A DNA stretch of 64,000 nt from Allobosea sp. CS1GBMeth4 (GTDB taxonomy: Bacteria > Pseudomonadota > Alphaproteobacteria > Rhizobiales > Beijerinckiaceae): NCBI RefSeq assembly GCF_900185715.1, contig NZ_FYAS01000011.1, positions 1 to 64,000 of the forward strand. Reading direction: 5' to 3'. The translations under genes and the position numbers were made by a program. Shown in pieces: positions 20,299 through 29,023 of this stretch. Positions within the stretch are counted from its first letter, which is position 1, and each line of letters begins with the position of its first letter. The notes under the pieces are model-generated. The model was given only the letters and a program-made list of their open reading frames with translations, did not search any database and was not told the DNA's origin.

Positions 20299-21012
20299 CT
20301 AACCCGCCGCCTGGAACCGGACCTCGCCCCCGTTCAGGAAGCAGGCCTTGCTGAACAGCGACAGGTCGAGCGGATTCGGCAGGCGGACATCGTCGAGGTC
20401 GGGACAGGGCTTCACGGCCGGGTCATAGGACCGGTCGATCTGCGAGATGAAGGCGAGGATCAGGCCCTTGTCCCGCGCGAAGGCCCTGAGCGTGCGGATC
20501 TGCGCCATCAGCTCGGGATTGCCGCGCTTCTGGTCGAGCAGTTGCAGATAGTCGACGATCGCCAATGTGCCGCGCGGGGCGTCGGCCAGCGCCCGCAGGA
20601 TGTGATCGGCGCTGATCGCGTCCGAATCGTCGAAGGTGAACAGGGCCTGGAATTGCGCCGGCTCGACGCCGAGCGCCCGGAAGCGGCCAAGCAGGTCGCC
20701 GGCCGTGTATTCCAGCGTGAAGAACACCGCCGGGCGGCCGGCCCTCATCGCCTCGAGGGCGAGCTGGAGACTCAGCAGGGTCTTGCCGTGCCCGGGCCGT
20801 GCGCCGATGAGGAGCAGGTCTCCCGGGATCAGGCGGGCGAGCAGTTCCCTGGCGGCCGATCCGTCGGCCGACTTCGCGGCGAGCAGGCTCCAGGCGCCGA
20901 AACCTTCGCCGGCGGCGATGCGATCGAGCGCGAGATTGAGCGGAATGCCTTCCGTGCGCGACAGCGTCCTGGCCTTGCGCTTCAGTCGATAGACGGGGGC
21001 GGAGAGCTTCAT
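20299..21012 (-). CDS. DnaB-like RecA-fold ATPase, single-domain
   Basis: 237 residues, equal to the C-terminal ATPase domain of DnaB helicases without the N-terminal primase-binding domain. Walker A is GARPGHGKT (70-78), Walker B is LAIVDYLQLLD, and SQIDRSYDP follows as the Q-loop region. Residues 1-45 may form a small helical segment (LNLALDRIAAGEGF). It could be an accessory helicase or a RadA/KaiC-like ATPase; the substrate is unknown. No partner gene is adjacent: a repeat follows and LysR lies upstream on the same strand. Confidence 0.85.
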   Translation of the reverse strand: MKLSAPVYRLKRKARTLSRTEGIPLNLALDRIAAGEGFGAWSLLAAKSADGSAARELLARLIPGDLLLIGARPGHGKTLLSLQLALEAMRAGRPAVFFTLEYTAGDLLGRFRALGVEPAQFQALFTFDDSDAISADHILRALADAPRGTLAIVDYLQLLDQKRGNPELMAQIRTLRAFARDKGLILAFISQIDRSYDPAVKPCPDLDDVRLPNPLDLSLFSKACFLNGGEVRFQAAG

Positions 21013-21156
21013 CGATGGACCTCCTGATGCGAGCTAAATCCGCAATCCCTCCTTATGCGCAGTGCTCGGACAGGCGGTTCGACGATCGGACGGGCCCTGC
21101 ACGGCAGCGTGCTTCCCAGTCGGAGGGCGGAGGCGCGGGCGGCGCCTGGAATCACA

Positions 21157-22074
21157 TCATAGCCGATATCGCTCGCGCCTGTCCCAGTCGAAGCCGCGCA
21201 GATGGTCGACCAGGGCGCGCAGCTTCGGCGCCATGGCCCGCCGGCTGGGGTAGTAGAGATAGAAGCCCGCGAAAGGCGGGCAGTACTCCTCGAGCAGCGG
21301 CACCAGCTCGCCGCGCGCGATCGCCGGGCGGAAGCTCTCCTCCATGCCGAAGGTGATCCCGGCGCCCGCGACCGCGAGCTTGATCATCAGCGCCATGTCG
21401 TTGGTGGTGATCTCGGGGGCGACGGCGACGCTGAACTCCCTGCCGTCCTCGCCGAATTCCCAGCGATAGGGCGGCAGCCTCGGCCCCGGCCGCCAGCCGA
21501 TGCAGCGATGCGCCGCGAGCTCGCGCGGATGCGAGGGCGTGCCGAAGCGCTCGCGATAGCCCGGCGAACAGACGGCGAGCTGGCGCTCCTGGCCGCCGAC
21601 CGGCACGGCGATCATATCCTGCTCGATGACCTCGCCCAGCCTGACGCCGGCATCGTAGCCGGCGGCGACGATGTCGAACTCCTCGTCGGTGACGGTGACG
21701 TCGAGCTCGACCTCCGGATACGCCGCGGCGAAGCCCGCGAGGACCGGGCCGGACAGGAAGCGCTCGGCGATCGACGAGACGGCGAGGCGCAGGCGTCCGC
21801 GCGGGCCGGCGCGCAGGTCCCGGGTCGCCGCGACGGCGGCGCGCAGGTCGGACAGCGCCGGCTCGAGATCGGCGAGGAGGCGCTCGCCCGCCTCGGTCAG
21901 GCCGACGCTGCGGGTCGTCCGCTGTACCAGCGCGATGCCGAGCCGCTCCTCCAGCTTCCGGATCGTCTGGCTGACGGCCGAGCGCGTCACGCCGATGCGG
22001 TCGGCGGCGCCGCGGAAGCTCTTCTCCTCGGCGACCAGCGCGAAGACGGCGAGCGCGTTGAGGTCGATCTCCAT
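21157..22074 (-). CDS. LysR family transcriptional regulator
   Basis: 305 residues. The N-terminal helix-turn-helix (residues 5-60) reads AVFALVAEEKSFRGAADRIG then SAVSQTIRKLEERLG. The rest is the periplasmic-binding-type effector domain (from about residue 90). It is divergently oriented to the SDR gene with a 120-base shared promoter, so it most likely regulates the SDR-CMD-Atu4866 cassette in response to a small ligand. Start ATG at 22074 begins MEIDLNALAVFALV as usual. Confidence 0.92.
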   Translation of the reverse strand: MEIDLNALAVFALVAEEKSFRGAADRIGVTRSAVSQTIRKLEERLGIALVQRTTRSVGLTEAGERLLADLEPALSDLRAAVAATRDLRAGPRGRLRLAVSSIAERFLSGPVLAGFAAAYPEVELDVTVTDEEFDIVAAGYDAGVRLGEVIEQDMIAVPVGGQERQLAVCSPGYRERFGTPSHPRELAAHRCIGWRPGPRLPPYRWEFGEDGREFSVAVAPEITTNDMALMIKLAVAGAGITFGMEESFRPAIARGELVPLLEEYCPPFAGFYLYYPSRRAMAPKLRALVDHLRGFDWDRRERYRL

Positions 22075-22194
22075 TGGTTAGTGGAACTCTCCAAACTGGA
22101 AAGGACATGGCGGCTTATCGCGACAATGCCCGGCTCCTAGCTTTCCGGCAACCGCAGCCTTGCGGTGCCAGGACACAACCAGACGGAGAGGGAC
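22075..22194. promoter_or_regulatory. Divergent LysR/SDR promoter region with dyad
   Basis: The region contains TCCA-AAC-TGGA (22090-22100), a short perfect dyad next to the LysR start, in a stretch with the T-N11-A pattern that LysR proteins prefer. It is the natural operator candidate for autoregulation and activation of the SDR operon. Confidence 0.4.
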
Positions 22195-22920
22195 ATGACA
22201 CGCGACAAGGTCGTCCTCATCACCGGCGCCTCCAGCGGGATCGGCGCCGGCATCGCCCGCGAGCTCGCGGCGGCCGGAGCCAGGCTGATGCTCGGCGCAA
22301 GGCGCACCGAACGCCTCGGCGCGCTCGCCGACGAGCTGAGCGCGAAGGGCGCGACGGTCCGTACCCGCCGGCTCGACGTCACCGATCGCGCCGATGTCGC
22401 GGCCTTCGCCGAGGCGGCGCGCACAGCCTTCGGCCGCGTCGACGTGATCGTCAACAATGCCGGCGTCATGCCGCTCTCGCCGCTGGCCTCGCTGCAGGTC
22501 GAGGAGTGGGACCGCATGATCGACGTCAACATCAAGGGCGTGCTCCACGGCATCGCCGCGGTGCTGCCGCAGATGCAGGCACGCGGCTCCGGCCATGTCG
22601 TGAACATCGCCTCGATCGGAGCGCTGGCGGTGTCGCCGACGGCGGCCGTCTACTGCGCGACGAAATATGCCGTGCGCGCGATCTCCGACGGCTTGCGCCA
22701 GGAGCACTCGAACCTGCGCGTCACCTGCATCCATCCCGGCGTGGTCGAGAGCGAACTCGCCGACAGCATCACCGATCCAGCAGCGGCCGAGCTGATGAGG
22801 AGCTATCGCGCCATCGCGCTCCAGCCCGACGCGATCGGCCGCGCGGTGCGCTTCGCGATCGAGCAGCCCGAGGATGTCGACGTCAACGAGATCGTCATCC
22901 GCCCCACCGCCACACGCTGA
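22195..22920 (+). CDS. Short-chain dehydrogenase/reductase (SDR)
   Basis: 241 residues, classical SDR. NAD(P) motif TGASSGIG (residues 10-17), NNAG motif (VNNAGVMP), catalytic serine in NIASIGALAV, and Y-x-x-x-K in YCATKYAVRA. The Arg-rich segment GARRTERL after the second strand suggests NADP preference. The substrate is unknown. ATG at 22195 has GGAGAGGGAC upstream and is preferred over an earlier ATG at 22165. It heads a three-gene operon (10-base gap to the next gene). Confidence 0.93.
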   Translation: MTRDKVVLITGASSGIGAGIARELAAAGARLMLGARRTERLGALADELSAKGATVRTRRLDVTDRADVAAFAEAARTAFGRVDVIVNNAGVMPLSPLASLQVEEWDRMIDVNIKGVLHGIAAVLPQMQARGSGHVVNIASIGALAVSPTAAVYCATKYAVRAISDGLRQEHSNLRVTCIHPGVVESELADSITDPAAAELMRSYRAIALQPDAIGRAVRFAIEQPEDVDVNEIVIRPTATR

Positions 22921-22930
22921 GGAGGAAGCC

Positions 22931-23392
22931 ATGACCCCGATCATGCCGTCGCCGCTGCGCGCCGCCGCAACGGCCCTCGCCATCGCGGCGATGCCGGTGC
23001 CTGCCGCCGCCGAATCGACCGAGGAGCGGCGCAAGCGCGGCGATGCCGTCGTCCGCAGCCTCAACACGGGCGAATCCCAGCAGGCTCTGGAGCGCATGCG
23101 GCAGGAATTCCCCTTCCTCGCCGAGGCGACCGAGGCCTATGCGCTCGGCGATGTCTGGTCGCGCCCCGGTCTCGACAGCCGCGCGCGCCAGCTCGCCGCC
23201 GTGGCGGCGTTCGCCGCGACGGGGCAGACCGCCTTCATGAAGCTGCACGCCGGCTACGCGCTGAATATCGGCGTCCCCGAGGAGCAGTTGAAGGAGATCG
23301 TCTACCTGATCACCGTGCCGGCCGGCATCTCGCGGGCGATCGCGGCGTCGCAGGCGCTGTCGGAGCTCTTCGCCGAGCGACGCGGGCGCTGA
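22931..23392 (+). CDS. Exported carboxymuconolactone decarboxylase (CMD) family protein
   Basis: 153 residues. A signal peptide (cleavage near PAAA-E, residue 27) precedes a CMD/AhpD-like fold: SRARQLAAVAAFAATGQ, then KLHAGYALNIGVPEEQLKEIVYL. The C-x-x-C pair of AhpD-type peroxidases is absent, so redox activity is unlikely; members of the gamma-CMD type lack it too. The signal peptide is notable, since most CMD proteins are cytoplasmic. It sits in the SDR operon with a strong GAGGAGG Shine-Dalgarno and is 11 bases from the next gene. Confidence 0.88.
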   Translation: MTPIMPSPLRAAATALAIAAMPVPAAAESTEERRKRGDAVVRSLNTGESQQALERMRQEFPFLAEATEAYALGDVWSRPGLDSRARQLAAVAAFAATGQTAFMKLHAGYALNIGVPEEQLKEIVYLITVPAGISRAIAASQALSELFAERRGR

Positions 23393-23403
23393 GGGGAGGC
23401 GTC

Positions 23404-23775
23404 ATGAACACCTTGCTCCTGAACGCCCTGCTGGTGCTGACCGCCGGCGTCGGCCTCGCCACCACGATCATCCAAACAGGATCGGAAGGATCCTCCTCCA
23501 TGACGATCATCCGGACAGCCGCTGCCCAGACCCCGCAGAGCCACCCTTACGTCGGCATGTGGGTCACCGCCGACAATCACGTCCGCCACGAGCTGCTGCC
23601 GAACGGCCGCTATGACGAGGCGCGCGGCAGCCGTGAAAGCGCCTATCGCGGCCGCTACGAGGTCACCGGCAATCACATCGAGTACTGGGACGACACCGGC
23701 TTCACCGCCGACGGCACCTTTGTCGACGCGGACACGCTGCATCATGGCGGCATGATCCTGCGCCGCCGCCGGTGA
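23404..23775 (+). CDS. Atu4866 domain protein
   Basis: 123 residues. An N-terminal hydrophobic segment (residues 5-22) and a possible cleavage near residue 41 (RTAAAQ-T) suggest export. The mature part matches the Atu4866 family: HPYVGMWVTADNHVRHELLP, NGRYDEARGSRESAYRGRYE, YWDDTGFTADGTF and a final HHGGMI. This small beta-barrel family is known only from structure and has no assigned reaction. It is the last gene of the LysR-controlled SDR-CMD-Atu4866 cassette, which suggests one shared small-molecule pathway or stress response. Confidence 0.88.
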   Translation: MNTLLLNALLVLTAGVGLATTIIQTGSEGSSSMTIIRTAAAQTPQSHPYVGMWVTADNHVRHELLPNGRYDEARGSRESAYRGRYEVTGNHIEYWDDTGFTADGTFVDADTLHHGGMILRRRR

Positions 23776-23922
23776 TGGGCGCCGGCCGCCGCCGCCGCGG
23801 ATTTGCTGTGGATGCGGCAACCGGCAGCACCTGCGCGCCCGCGCCCGCGTGCTAGACGTCGCCGCTCGCCCGCCCCGCTCGGGGGCGGGGCACGGGGACC
23901 CCGAGGCGGCACGCTGGCAGGC

Positions 23923-25431
23923 ATGAAGACGGGCATCGAGATGGGCGCGACGGCGGGCGGCGGCCCGGCCGAGCTCGACCTGGCCGAACTGCTGGCGACG
24001 CGGCTCCTGGTCCAGGGCAATTCCGGCTCGGGAAAGTCGCATCTGCTGCGCCGCCTGCTGGAGCAGAGCGCGCCGCTGGTGCAGCAGGCGGTGATCGATC
24101 CCGAGGGCGATTTCGTCTCGCTCGCCGACCAGTTCGGCCATGTCGTGGTCGACGGCACGGCGAGCCCGCCCGAACTGCAGCGGATCGCGCTGCGCGTGCG
24201 CCAGCACCGCGTCTCGGTGGTGCTCAATCTCGAGGAGCTCGACGCCGACGAGCAGTTGCGCGCCACGGCCGCCTTCCTCGGCGGGCTGTTCGAGGTCGAG
24301 CGCGCCCATTGGTACCCGATGCTGGTCGTGGTCGACGAGGCGCAGCTCTTCGCCCCGGTGATGGCGGGCGAGGCCTCGGACGAGGCGCGCCGGCTCTCGC
24401 TGGGCGCGATGACGAACCTGATGTGCCGTGGCCGCAAGCGCGGCCTCGCCGGCGTGATCGCGACGCAGCGCCTCGCCAAGCTCGCCAAGAACGTCGCGGC
24501 GGAAGCCTCGAACTTCCTGATGGGCCGCACCTTCCTCGACATCGACATGCAGCGCGCCGCCGACCTGCTCGGCATGGACAGGCGCCAGGCCGAGATGTTC
24601 CGCGATCTCGAGCGCGGCCAGTTCGTCGCGCTCGGCCCGGCGCTGTCGAAGAAGCCGCTGCCGGTCCGGATCGGGCCCGTCGCCTCGGTCGACCGCGGCG
24701 GCGCGCCGAGCCTGCTGCCGCTGCCCGAGCAGGCGCCGGAGGACGCCAGCAAGCTGATCTTCACCGCCGGCGAGGACGAGGTCGCGCCGGCGCCCTGGCC
24801 GAAGCAGCCGCGGCCGCGGCCGGTGCTGGCACCCGAGATCATCCGCCGGATCGAGACGCAGCCGCCGGTGCCGGCGCCGGCCGAGCCCGAGATCGAGATG
24901 GATCCGGCCGAGCGCGCGGCGGCGCTGGTCGAGATCCTGAACGAGCTGCTCGACGATCCGGAGGCGCGCGACCGGCCGGTCGCCGTGCTCTACCAGGACT
25001 TCACCGTGCGCTGCCGAATGCGCCGGGTCAGCGGCCCGGAGACCGGGCTCGACGCCTTCCGCAAGCGCCTCGCCGTCGCCCGTGCCGGGGCGAGCGAGGA
25101 GGTGCTGTCCTCGCAGGCCTGGGAAAAGGCCCTGAGCGCCGTCGAGACACTGCCGGAGGACCTGCACGGGCTGTTCCTGTTCATCGCCCGCAGCGCGATC
25201 GAGGGAGCGCCGTGCCCGTCGGACGCCGAACTGGCGGAGGCCTATGGCAGCCATTCGCCGAGCCGGGCGCGCCGCCTGATCAGCTATATCGAAGAGCGCG
25301 GCCTGATCGTCTGCCATGTCGATTTCCGCGGCCAGCGCACGCTCGCCCTGCCGACGCTCGGCGTCGAGACCGCACCGGGGCTCGCAGCGCCGCAGCTCAA
25401 GGGCCTGCCGACGCGGCGCGCCCGGGTTTAG
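23923..25431 (+). CDS. HerA-like/FtsK-type ATPase of unknown role
   Basis: 502 residues. Walker A GNSGSGKS (32-39) and Walker B MLVVVDEAQLF with D138-E139 identify a DUF87/HerA-type P-loop ATPase; the sensor-like stretch GVIATQRLAKLAKNVAAEASN follows. After a Pro-rich linker (about 270-325) the C-terminal 170 residues form a helical domain with a possible winged helix (SPSRARRLISYIEERGLI). HerA relatives move DNA with the nuclease NurA; no NurA-like gene is adjacent, so the role is open. ATG at 23923 is the first plausible start with family sequence; the open frame upstream is low-complexity. Confidence 0.85.
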   Translation: MKTGIEMGATAGGGPAELDLAELLATRLLVQGNSGSGKSHLLRRLLEQSAPLVQQAVIDPEGDFVSLADQFGHVVVDGTASPPELQRIALRVRQHRVSVVLNLEELDADEQLRATAAFLGGLFEVERAHWYPMLVVVDEAQLFAPVMAGEASDEARRLSLGAMTNLMCRGRKRGLAGVIATQRLAKLAKNVAAEASNFLMGRTFLDIDMQRAADLLGMDRRQAEMFRDLERGQFVALGPALSKKPLPVRIGPVASVDRGGAPSLLPLPEQAPEDASKLIFTAGEDEVAPAPWPKQPRPRPVLAPEIIRRIETQPPVPAPAEPEIEMDPAERAAALVEILNELLDDPEARDRPVAVLYQDFTVRCRMRRVSGPETGLDAFRKRLAVARAGASEEVLSSQAWEKALSAVETLPEDLHGLFLFIARSAIEGAPCPSDAELAEAYGSHSPSRARRLISYIEERGLIVCHVDFRGQRTLALPTLGVETAPGLAAPQLKGLPTRRARV

Positions 25432-25501
25432 CCGGTGGCCCGGAGCCTTCCGGCGCCGTCGCGATTGACACCGGCGCCCGTCGCGCGTTCCCATCTCCCG
25501 C

Positions 25502-26188
25502 ATGAAGGCCCGTTCCATACCTGCGCGGACCCCGGTGATCACGCCGGAACTCCTGCTGCGCGCCTATGCGGCCGGGGTCTTTCCGATGGCGGAGAGCGCC
25601 GACGACCCCGGGCTGTTCTGGGTCGAGCCCGAGATTCGCGGCATCATTCCGCTCGACCATTTCCATGTTCCGGGCCGGCTGGCGCGCACCGTGCGCTCCG
25701 ACCGCTTCGAGGTCCGCATAGACCATGATTTCGCGGCCGTGATCGCGGCCTGCGCCGAGAGCCGGCCCGACCGGGCCGAGACCTGGATCAACGGCCGCAT
25801 CCGCGCGCTCTATGGCGAGCTCTTCGCTCAGGGCCATGTCCACACCGTCGAATGCTGGCGCGAAGGCCGCCTCGTCGGCGGGCTCTACGGCTTGTCGCTC
25901 GGCGGTGCCTTCTTCGGCGAGAGCATGTTCCATCGCGAGACCGACGCCTCGAAGGTGGCGCTGGTGCATCTCGTCGCGCGGCTGAGGCGCGGCGGCTACC
26001 GGCTGCTCGACACCCAGTTCCAGACCGCCCATCTCGCCCAGTTCGGGACCTGCGAGGTCGCCTGCGACGCCTATCGCGATCTGCTCGACACCGCGATCCA
26101 GGCGGATGGGAACTGGTGGAGCTGGGCGCCGGGCCGCCCGGTCAGCGGGCGCGAGGCGCTGGCCGAGTTCGCCGACGCCGCGCGCTGA
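25502..26188 (+). CDS. aat: Leucyl/phenylalanyl-tRNA--protein transferase
   Basis: Adds Leu or Phe to N-terminal Lys/Arg of proteins, marking them for ClpAP (N-degron pathway, EC 2.3.2.6). 228 residues. Family motifs are present: GVFPMAE near residue 30, [32 protein letters not shown] and [15 protein letters not shown]. Start ATG at 25502 has little Shine-Dalgarno but gives the conserved N-terminus. In Rhizobiales aat is often close to accC and the DUF2155/NDUFA12 genes, as it broadly is here. Confidence 0.96.
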   Translation: MKARSIPARTPVITPELLLRAYAAGVFPMAESADDPGLFWVEPEIRGIIPLDHFHVPGRLARTVRSDRFEVRIDHDFAAVIAACAESRPDRAETWINGRIRALYGELFAQGHVHTVECWREGRLVGGLYGLSLGGAFFGESMFHRETDASKVALVHLVARLRRGGYRLLDTQFQTAHLAQFGTCEVACDAYRDLLDTAIQADGNWWSWAPGRPVSGREALAEFADAAR

Positions 26189-26205
26189 CCAGCCCAGCGC
26201 GAAAG

Positions 26206-26229
26206 GCCCCGCGGGCGGACCCGCGGGGC
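26206..26229. terminator. Bidirectional terminator between aat and the KGG protein gene
   Basis: GCCCCGCGGG (26206-26215) and CCCGCGGGGC (26220-26229) pair perfectly around CGGA. It is followed on the minus strand by CTTTCG and lies 11 bases after the KGG gene stop and 18 after aat. Confidence 0.85.
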
Positions 26230-26239
26230 TGTTCGGGCG

Positions 26240-26473
26240 TCAATGCTGGCCGCCCTTGCGTCCTGCTTCGGCGGCGAGGTCACGGTTCTGGGAGAAGCTG
26301 CGCTTCTCGTCGGGAACGCTCTGGCCGCCCTTGCGTCCGGCTTCCGAGGCGAGGTCGCGATCCTGGGAGAAGGAGCGCTTCTCGTCCGGCACGCTCTGTC
26401 CGCCCTTGGCGGCGATGTCGCGCTGCCGGTTCTCGTCCATCGACGCAAAGCCGCGCTGCGATTGGTTCGCCAT
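26240..26473 (-). CDS. KGG-repeat general stress protein
   Basis: 77 residues, very hydrophilic. Three KGG motifs occur: IAAKGGQSVP, EAGRKGGQSVP and EAGRKGGQH. The two middle repeats are near-identical 25-residue units including DEKRSFSQ. This is the GsiB/stress-KGG family of small desiccation- and stress-induced proteins. ATG at 26473 has AGAGGAGAAA upstream. The gene is preceded by a GGAAC-N16-GGTT promoter of the EcfG type, so induction by the alphaproteobacterial general stress response is likely. Confidence 0.92.
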   Translation of the reverse strand: MANQSQRGFASMDENRQRDIAAKGGQSVPDEKRSFSQDRDLASEAGRKGGQSVPDEKRSFSQNRDLAAEAGRKGGQH

Positions 26474-26523
26474 CAGGTTTCTCCTCTTCTGAATGAACGG
26501 TCTCGCGTGACCGTCATCTGGAG

Positions 26524-26548
26524 AACCACTCGAAGGCGCCGAGGTTCC
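26524..26548 (-). promoter_or_regulatory. EcfG-type general stress promoter
   Basis: On the minus strand, GGAAC (26548-26544) and GGTT (26527-26524) are separated by 16 bases. The consensus for EcfG sigma factors is GGAAC-N16/17-CGTT. It lies about 50 bases before the start codon of a gene from a known stress family. Confidence 0.75.
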
Positions 26549-26713
26549 AAGCTTAATTTCGTGAAGGCGAAGCTTAAGCTGAGCCGTAAAGCTTCATGAT
26601 CCGGTACTCTAACCTTGCCGCGACGTATTGTTTCGAGGCGTGTCGAGACAATGTGCCGCGCGCGCAGCCTTCTGGACTGTGAAGTACCATGGGGCCGCTT
26701 CGTGCGGCGCCGC

Positions 26714-27313
26714 TCAGTTGCTGCCGGCGGGGTCGCGCCCGGGGGCCGGGTTGGTCGGGAAGAAGCGCTGCGACGGCGCCTGGCGCGGCTGCACCGGCAC
26801 GCCCTGCGGGGGCGCGACGTCGATGCGCTGGTTCGCCGGCGGCTGGGCCGGACGGGCCGGCCGGCGCTGTTCAGGGCTCAGCGGCGGGGGCGGGGCCTCC
26901 GGCTCCTTCGGGTCGACCACCAGCTCGGTGCCGCCTTTGCAGTCGGTCAGCCAGACATCGTAGATCGCATGCTCGACGCCGTGCAGGCCGGGGCTCGAGG
27001 CGTACATCCAGCCGGTGAAGATGCGCCGGTATTCGTTGTTGAAGGTGACCTCGTCGACCTCGGTGAAGGAGGTCGTCTGCGGTGCCTCGGTCGGCGGGCG
27101 CGTCCAGCAGACCCGCGGCGTGATCTGCAACGCGCCGAACTGCACCGTCTCGTCGATCGCCACCTCGAAGGAGATGATCCGGCCGGTGATCTTGTCGAGA
27201 CCGGCGAAGACCGCGGTCGGGTTGCGGATGCGGTCGGCCCGGGCGGGGGCGGCCAGCGCGAGCGCGGCGCCGGCGACGGCGGCGAGGAAGAGGGCTCTGC
27301 GGAAGGAGGGCAT
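26714..27313 (-). CDS. DUF2155 domain protein, exported
   Basis: 199 residues. Signal peptide 1-26 (AAPARA-D). Residues 30-130 are the DUF2155 domain: TAVFAGLDKITGRIISFEVAIDETVQFGALQI then PRVCWTRPPTEAP, with conserved cysteines in VCW and TDCKGG. The C-terminal 60 residues are Pro-rich and probably disordered. DUF2155 proteins are periplasmic and widespread in alphaproteobacteria; the function is unknown. They usually neighbour aat and an NDUFA12 gene, as here, but mntH has come in between. ATG at 27313 is preferred over 27457 because it starts the signal peptide. Confidence 0.9.
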   Translation of the reverse strand: MPSFRRALFLAAVAGAALALAAPARADRIRNPTAVFAGLDKITGRIISFEVAIDETVQFGALQITPRVCWTRPPTEAPQTTSFTEVDEVTFNNEYRRIFTGWMYASSPGLHGVEHAIYDVWLTDCKGGTELVVDPKEPEAPPPPLSPEQRRPARPAQPPANQRIDVAPPQGVPVQPRQAPSQRFFPTNPAPGRDPAGSN

Positions 27314-27492
27314 GCTGGCTTGGCGATTCTCTTTCGGCGCGCGCGACGGCGCGCAGTAGCACGGCAATAGCAGCGGAAAAAGGGCGAGTGCGAAGCCTGG
27401 GCCCGGCCATCCGGCAGGAGACGTGCGCCCAGCCCGCCGCCATCCCATGGCCGCCATGCGTCCGGCAGGGGAACCGGCGCCTTGCCAGCGTG

Positions 27493-27531
27493 TTGCAAGC
27501 CGATAACTTGCGAATGCATTGCAATTGCAGA
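27493..27531 (+). promoter_or_regulatory. Possible Mur/Fur (manganese) operator before mntH
   Basis: The stretch contains TTGCAA (27493-27498), the perfect palindrome TGCAATTGCA (27520-27529) and four TGC steps at 27509, 27515, 27520 and 27526. TGCA-type hexamer repeats are what Mur/Fur proteins of alphaproteobacteria bind before mntH and sitABCD. It lies 14-50 bases before the chosen start. Confidence 0.5.
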
Positions 27532-27542
27532 TCAGGGTGTGG

Positions 27543-28889
27543 ATGGAAGCGCGAGTCGAACGGGCGCCGACCGGCTGGCGGGAGGACAGGGGCGAGGCCT
27601 CGCTGGCCGACGTCCATCGTTCGATCGCCGTGCGCCGCTCCGGGCCGGGCTGGCGTCGCGCCGCCGCCTTCCTCGGACCCGGCTATCTCGTCGCCGTCGG
27701 CTACATGGATCCGGGCAACTGGGCGACCTCGCTCGCGGGCGGCTCGAAGTTCGGCTACACGCTGCTCGTCGTCGCGCTGGTCTCCAACATCATGGCGATC
27801 GTGCTGCAGTCGCTGTGCGCGCGGCTCGCCGTCGGCTCCGGCCGCGACCTCGCCCAGGCCTGCCGCGACGCCTTCCCGAGACCGCTCGCCCTTGGACTCT
27901 GGTTCCTGGCCGAGATCGCGATCATCGCCACCGACATCGCCGAGGTGATCGGCACCGCGATCGGGCTCAACCTGATCTTCGGCATCCCGCTCGAGCTCGG
28001 CGTGGTCGTCACCGCGCTCGACGTGTTCCTGATCCTCTATCTGCAGCGGCTCGGCTTCCGCTGGGTGGAGGCGCTGATCGTCACGCTGCTGGGCGTGATC
28101 GCGCTCTGCTTCGCCATCCAGATCGCGCTCGCCGATCCGGATTGGGGCCAGGTGATCCGCGGCTTCGCGCCGACCACGCAGATCGTCCGCAATCCGGAGA
28201 TGCTCTATCTGGCGCTGGGCATCCTCGGCGCCACGGTGATGCCGCACAATCTCTACCTGCACTCCGGCATCGTGCAGACGCGCGCCTATGGCGAGAGCCT
28301 GCCGGAGAGGCGCCAGGCGCTCAAATACGCCACGATCGATTCGACGGTCGCGCTGATGTTCGCGCTGACGATCAACGCCTCGATCCTGATCCTGGCGGCC
28401 GCGACTTTCCACAAGACCGGCCAGACGGCGGTCGCCGAGCTCGGCGACGCGCACAAGCTGCTCGGCCCGCTGCTCGGCCTCGCCGTCGCGCCGACCCTGT
28501 TCGGCATCGCGCTGCTCTGCTGCGGCATCAATTCGACGGTGACGGCGACGCTCGCCGGCCAGATCGTGATGGAGGGCTTCCTCAAGATCAGGCTGGCGCC
28601 CTGGCTGCGCCGGCTGATCACCCGGGCGATCGCGATCGTGCCGGCGGCGGCGGTGACGATCTGGTATGGCGATGCGGGCACGGCGAAGTTGCTGATCCTG
28701 ACGCAGGTCGTGCTGTCGCTGCAGCTCTCCTTCGCCGTCTTTCCGCTGGTGATGTTCACCGCCGACAGAGCCAAGATGGGCGAGCTGGTCGCGCCGCGCT
28801 GGCTCGTCGCCTTCGCCTGCCTGATCGCGGTCACGATCGCGGCGCTCAACCTCAAGCTGCTGGTCGATTTCGTCGCCGGCGCGGCCTGA
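27543..28889 (+). CDS. mntH: Nramp-family manganese/divalent metal transporter MntH
   Basis: Proton-coupled importer of Mn(II), and to some degree Fe(II), in the inner membrane. 448 residues, about 11 membrane segments. The metal-binding motifs of segments 1 and 6 are intact: D56-P-G-N59 in [15 protein letters not shown] and M233-P-H-N236 in MPHNLYLHS. The start is ATG at 27543; the frame extends to a TTG at 27519, but that lies inside the putative Mur operator. It is divergent from the DUF2155 gene and appears to be a single-gene unit. Confidence 0.96.
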   Translation: MEARVERAPTGWREDRGEASLADVHRSIAVRRSGPGWRRAAAFLGPGYLVAVGYMDPGNWATSLAGGSKFGYTLLVVALVSNIMAIVLQSLCARLAVGSGRDLAQACRDAFPRPLALGLWFLAEIAIIATDIAEVIGTAIGLNLIFGIPLELGVVVTALDVFLILYLQRLGFRWVEALIVTLLGVIALCFAIQIALADPDWGQVIRGFAPTTQIVRNPEMLYLALGILGATVMPHNLYLHSGIVQTRAYGESLPERRQALKYATIDSTVALMFALTINASILILAAATFHKTGQTAVAELGDAHKLLGPLLGLAVAPTLFGIALLCCGINSTVTATLAGQIVMEGFLKIRLAPWLRRLITRAIAIVPAAAVTIWYGDAGTAKLLILTQVVLSLQLSFAVFPLVMFTADRAKMGELVAPRWLVAFACLIAVTIAALNLKLLVDFVAGAA

Positions 28890-28974
28890 TGCTGGCGGCT
28901 TCCACCGGGCCGCGTCTGCGCGGAAGCGGGCGGCCTAGTCGCGCTTGCCGCATCGGCTCGGGCCGAACGAAGAA

Positions 28975-28996
28975 GGCCGGCCATGCCTGGCCGGCC
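28975..28996 (-). terminator. Terminator hairpin of the NDUFA12-like gene
   Basis: GGCCGGCCA (28975-28983) and TGGCCGGCC (28988-28996) pair around TGCC. On the minus strand it is followed by TTCTTCGTT. It lies between convergent mntH and the NDUFA12-like gene. Confidence 0.7.
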
Positions 28997-29023
28997 CGTT
29001 GCCGTTCCGCTGCGGTCCGGCCC

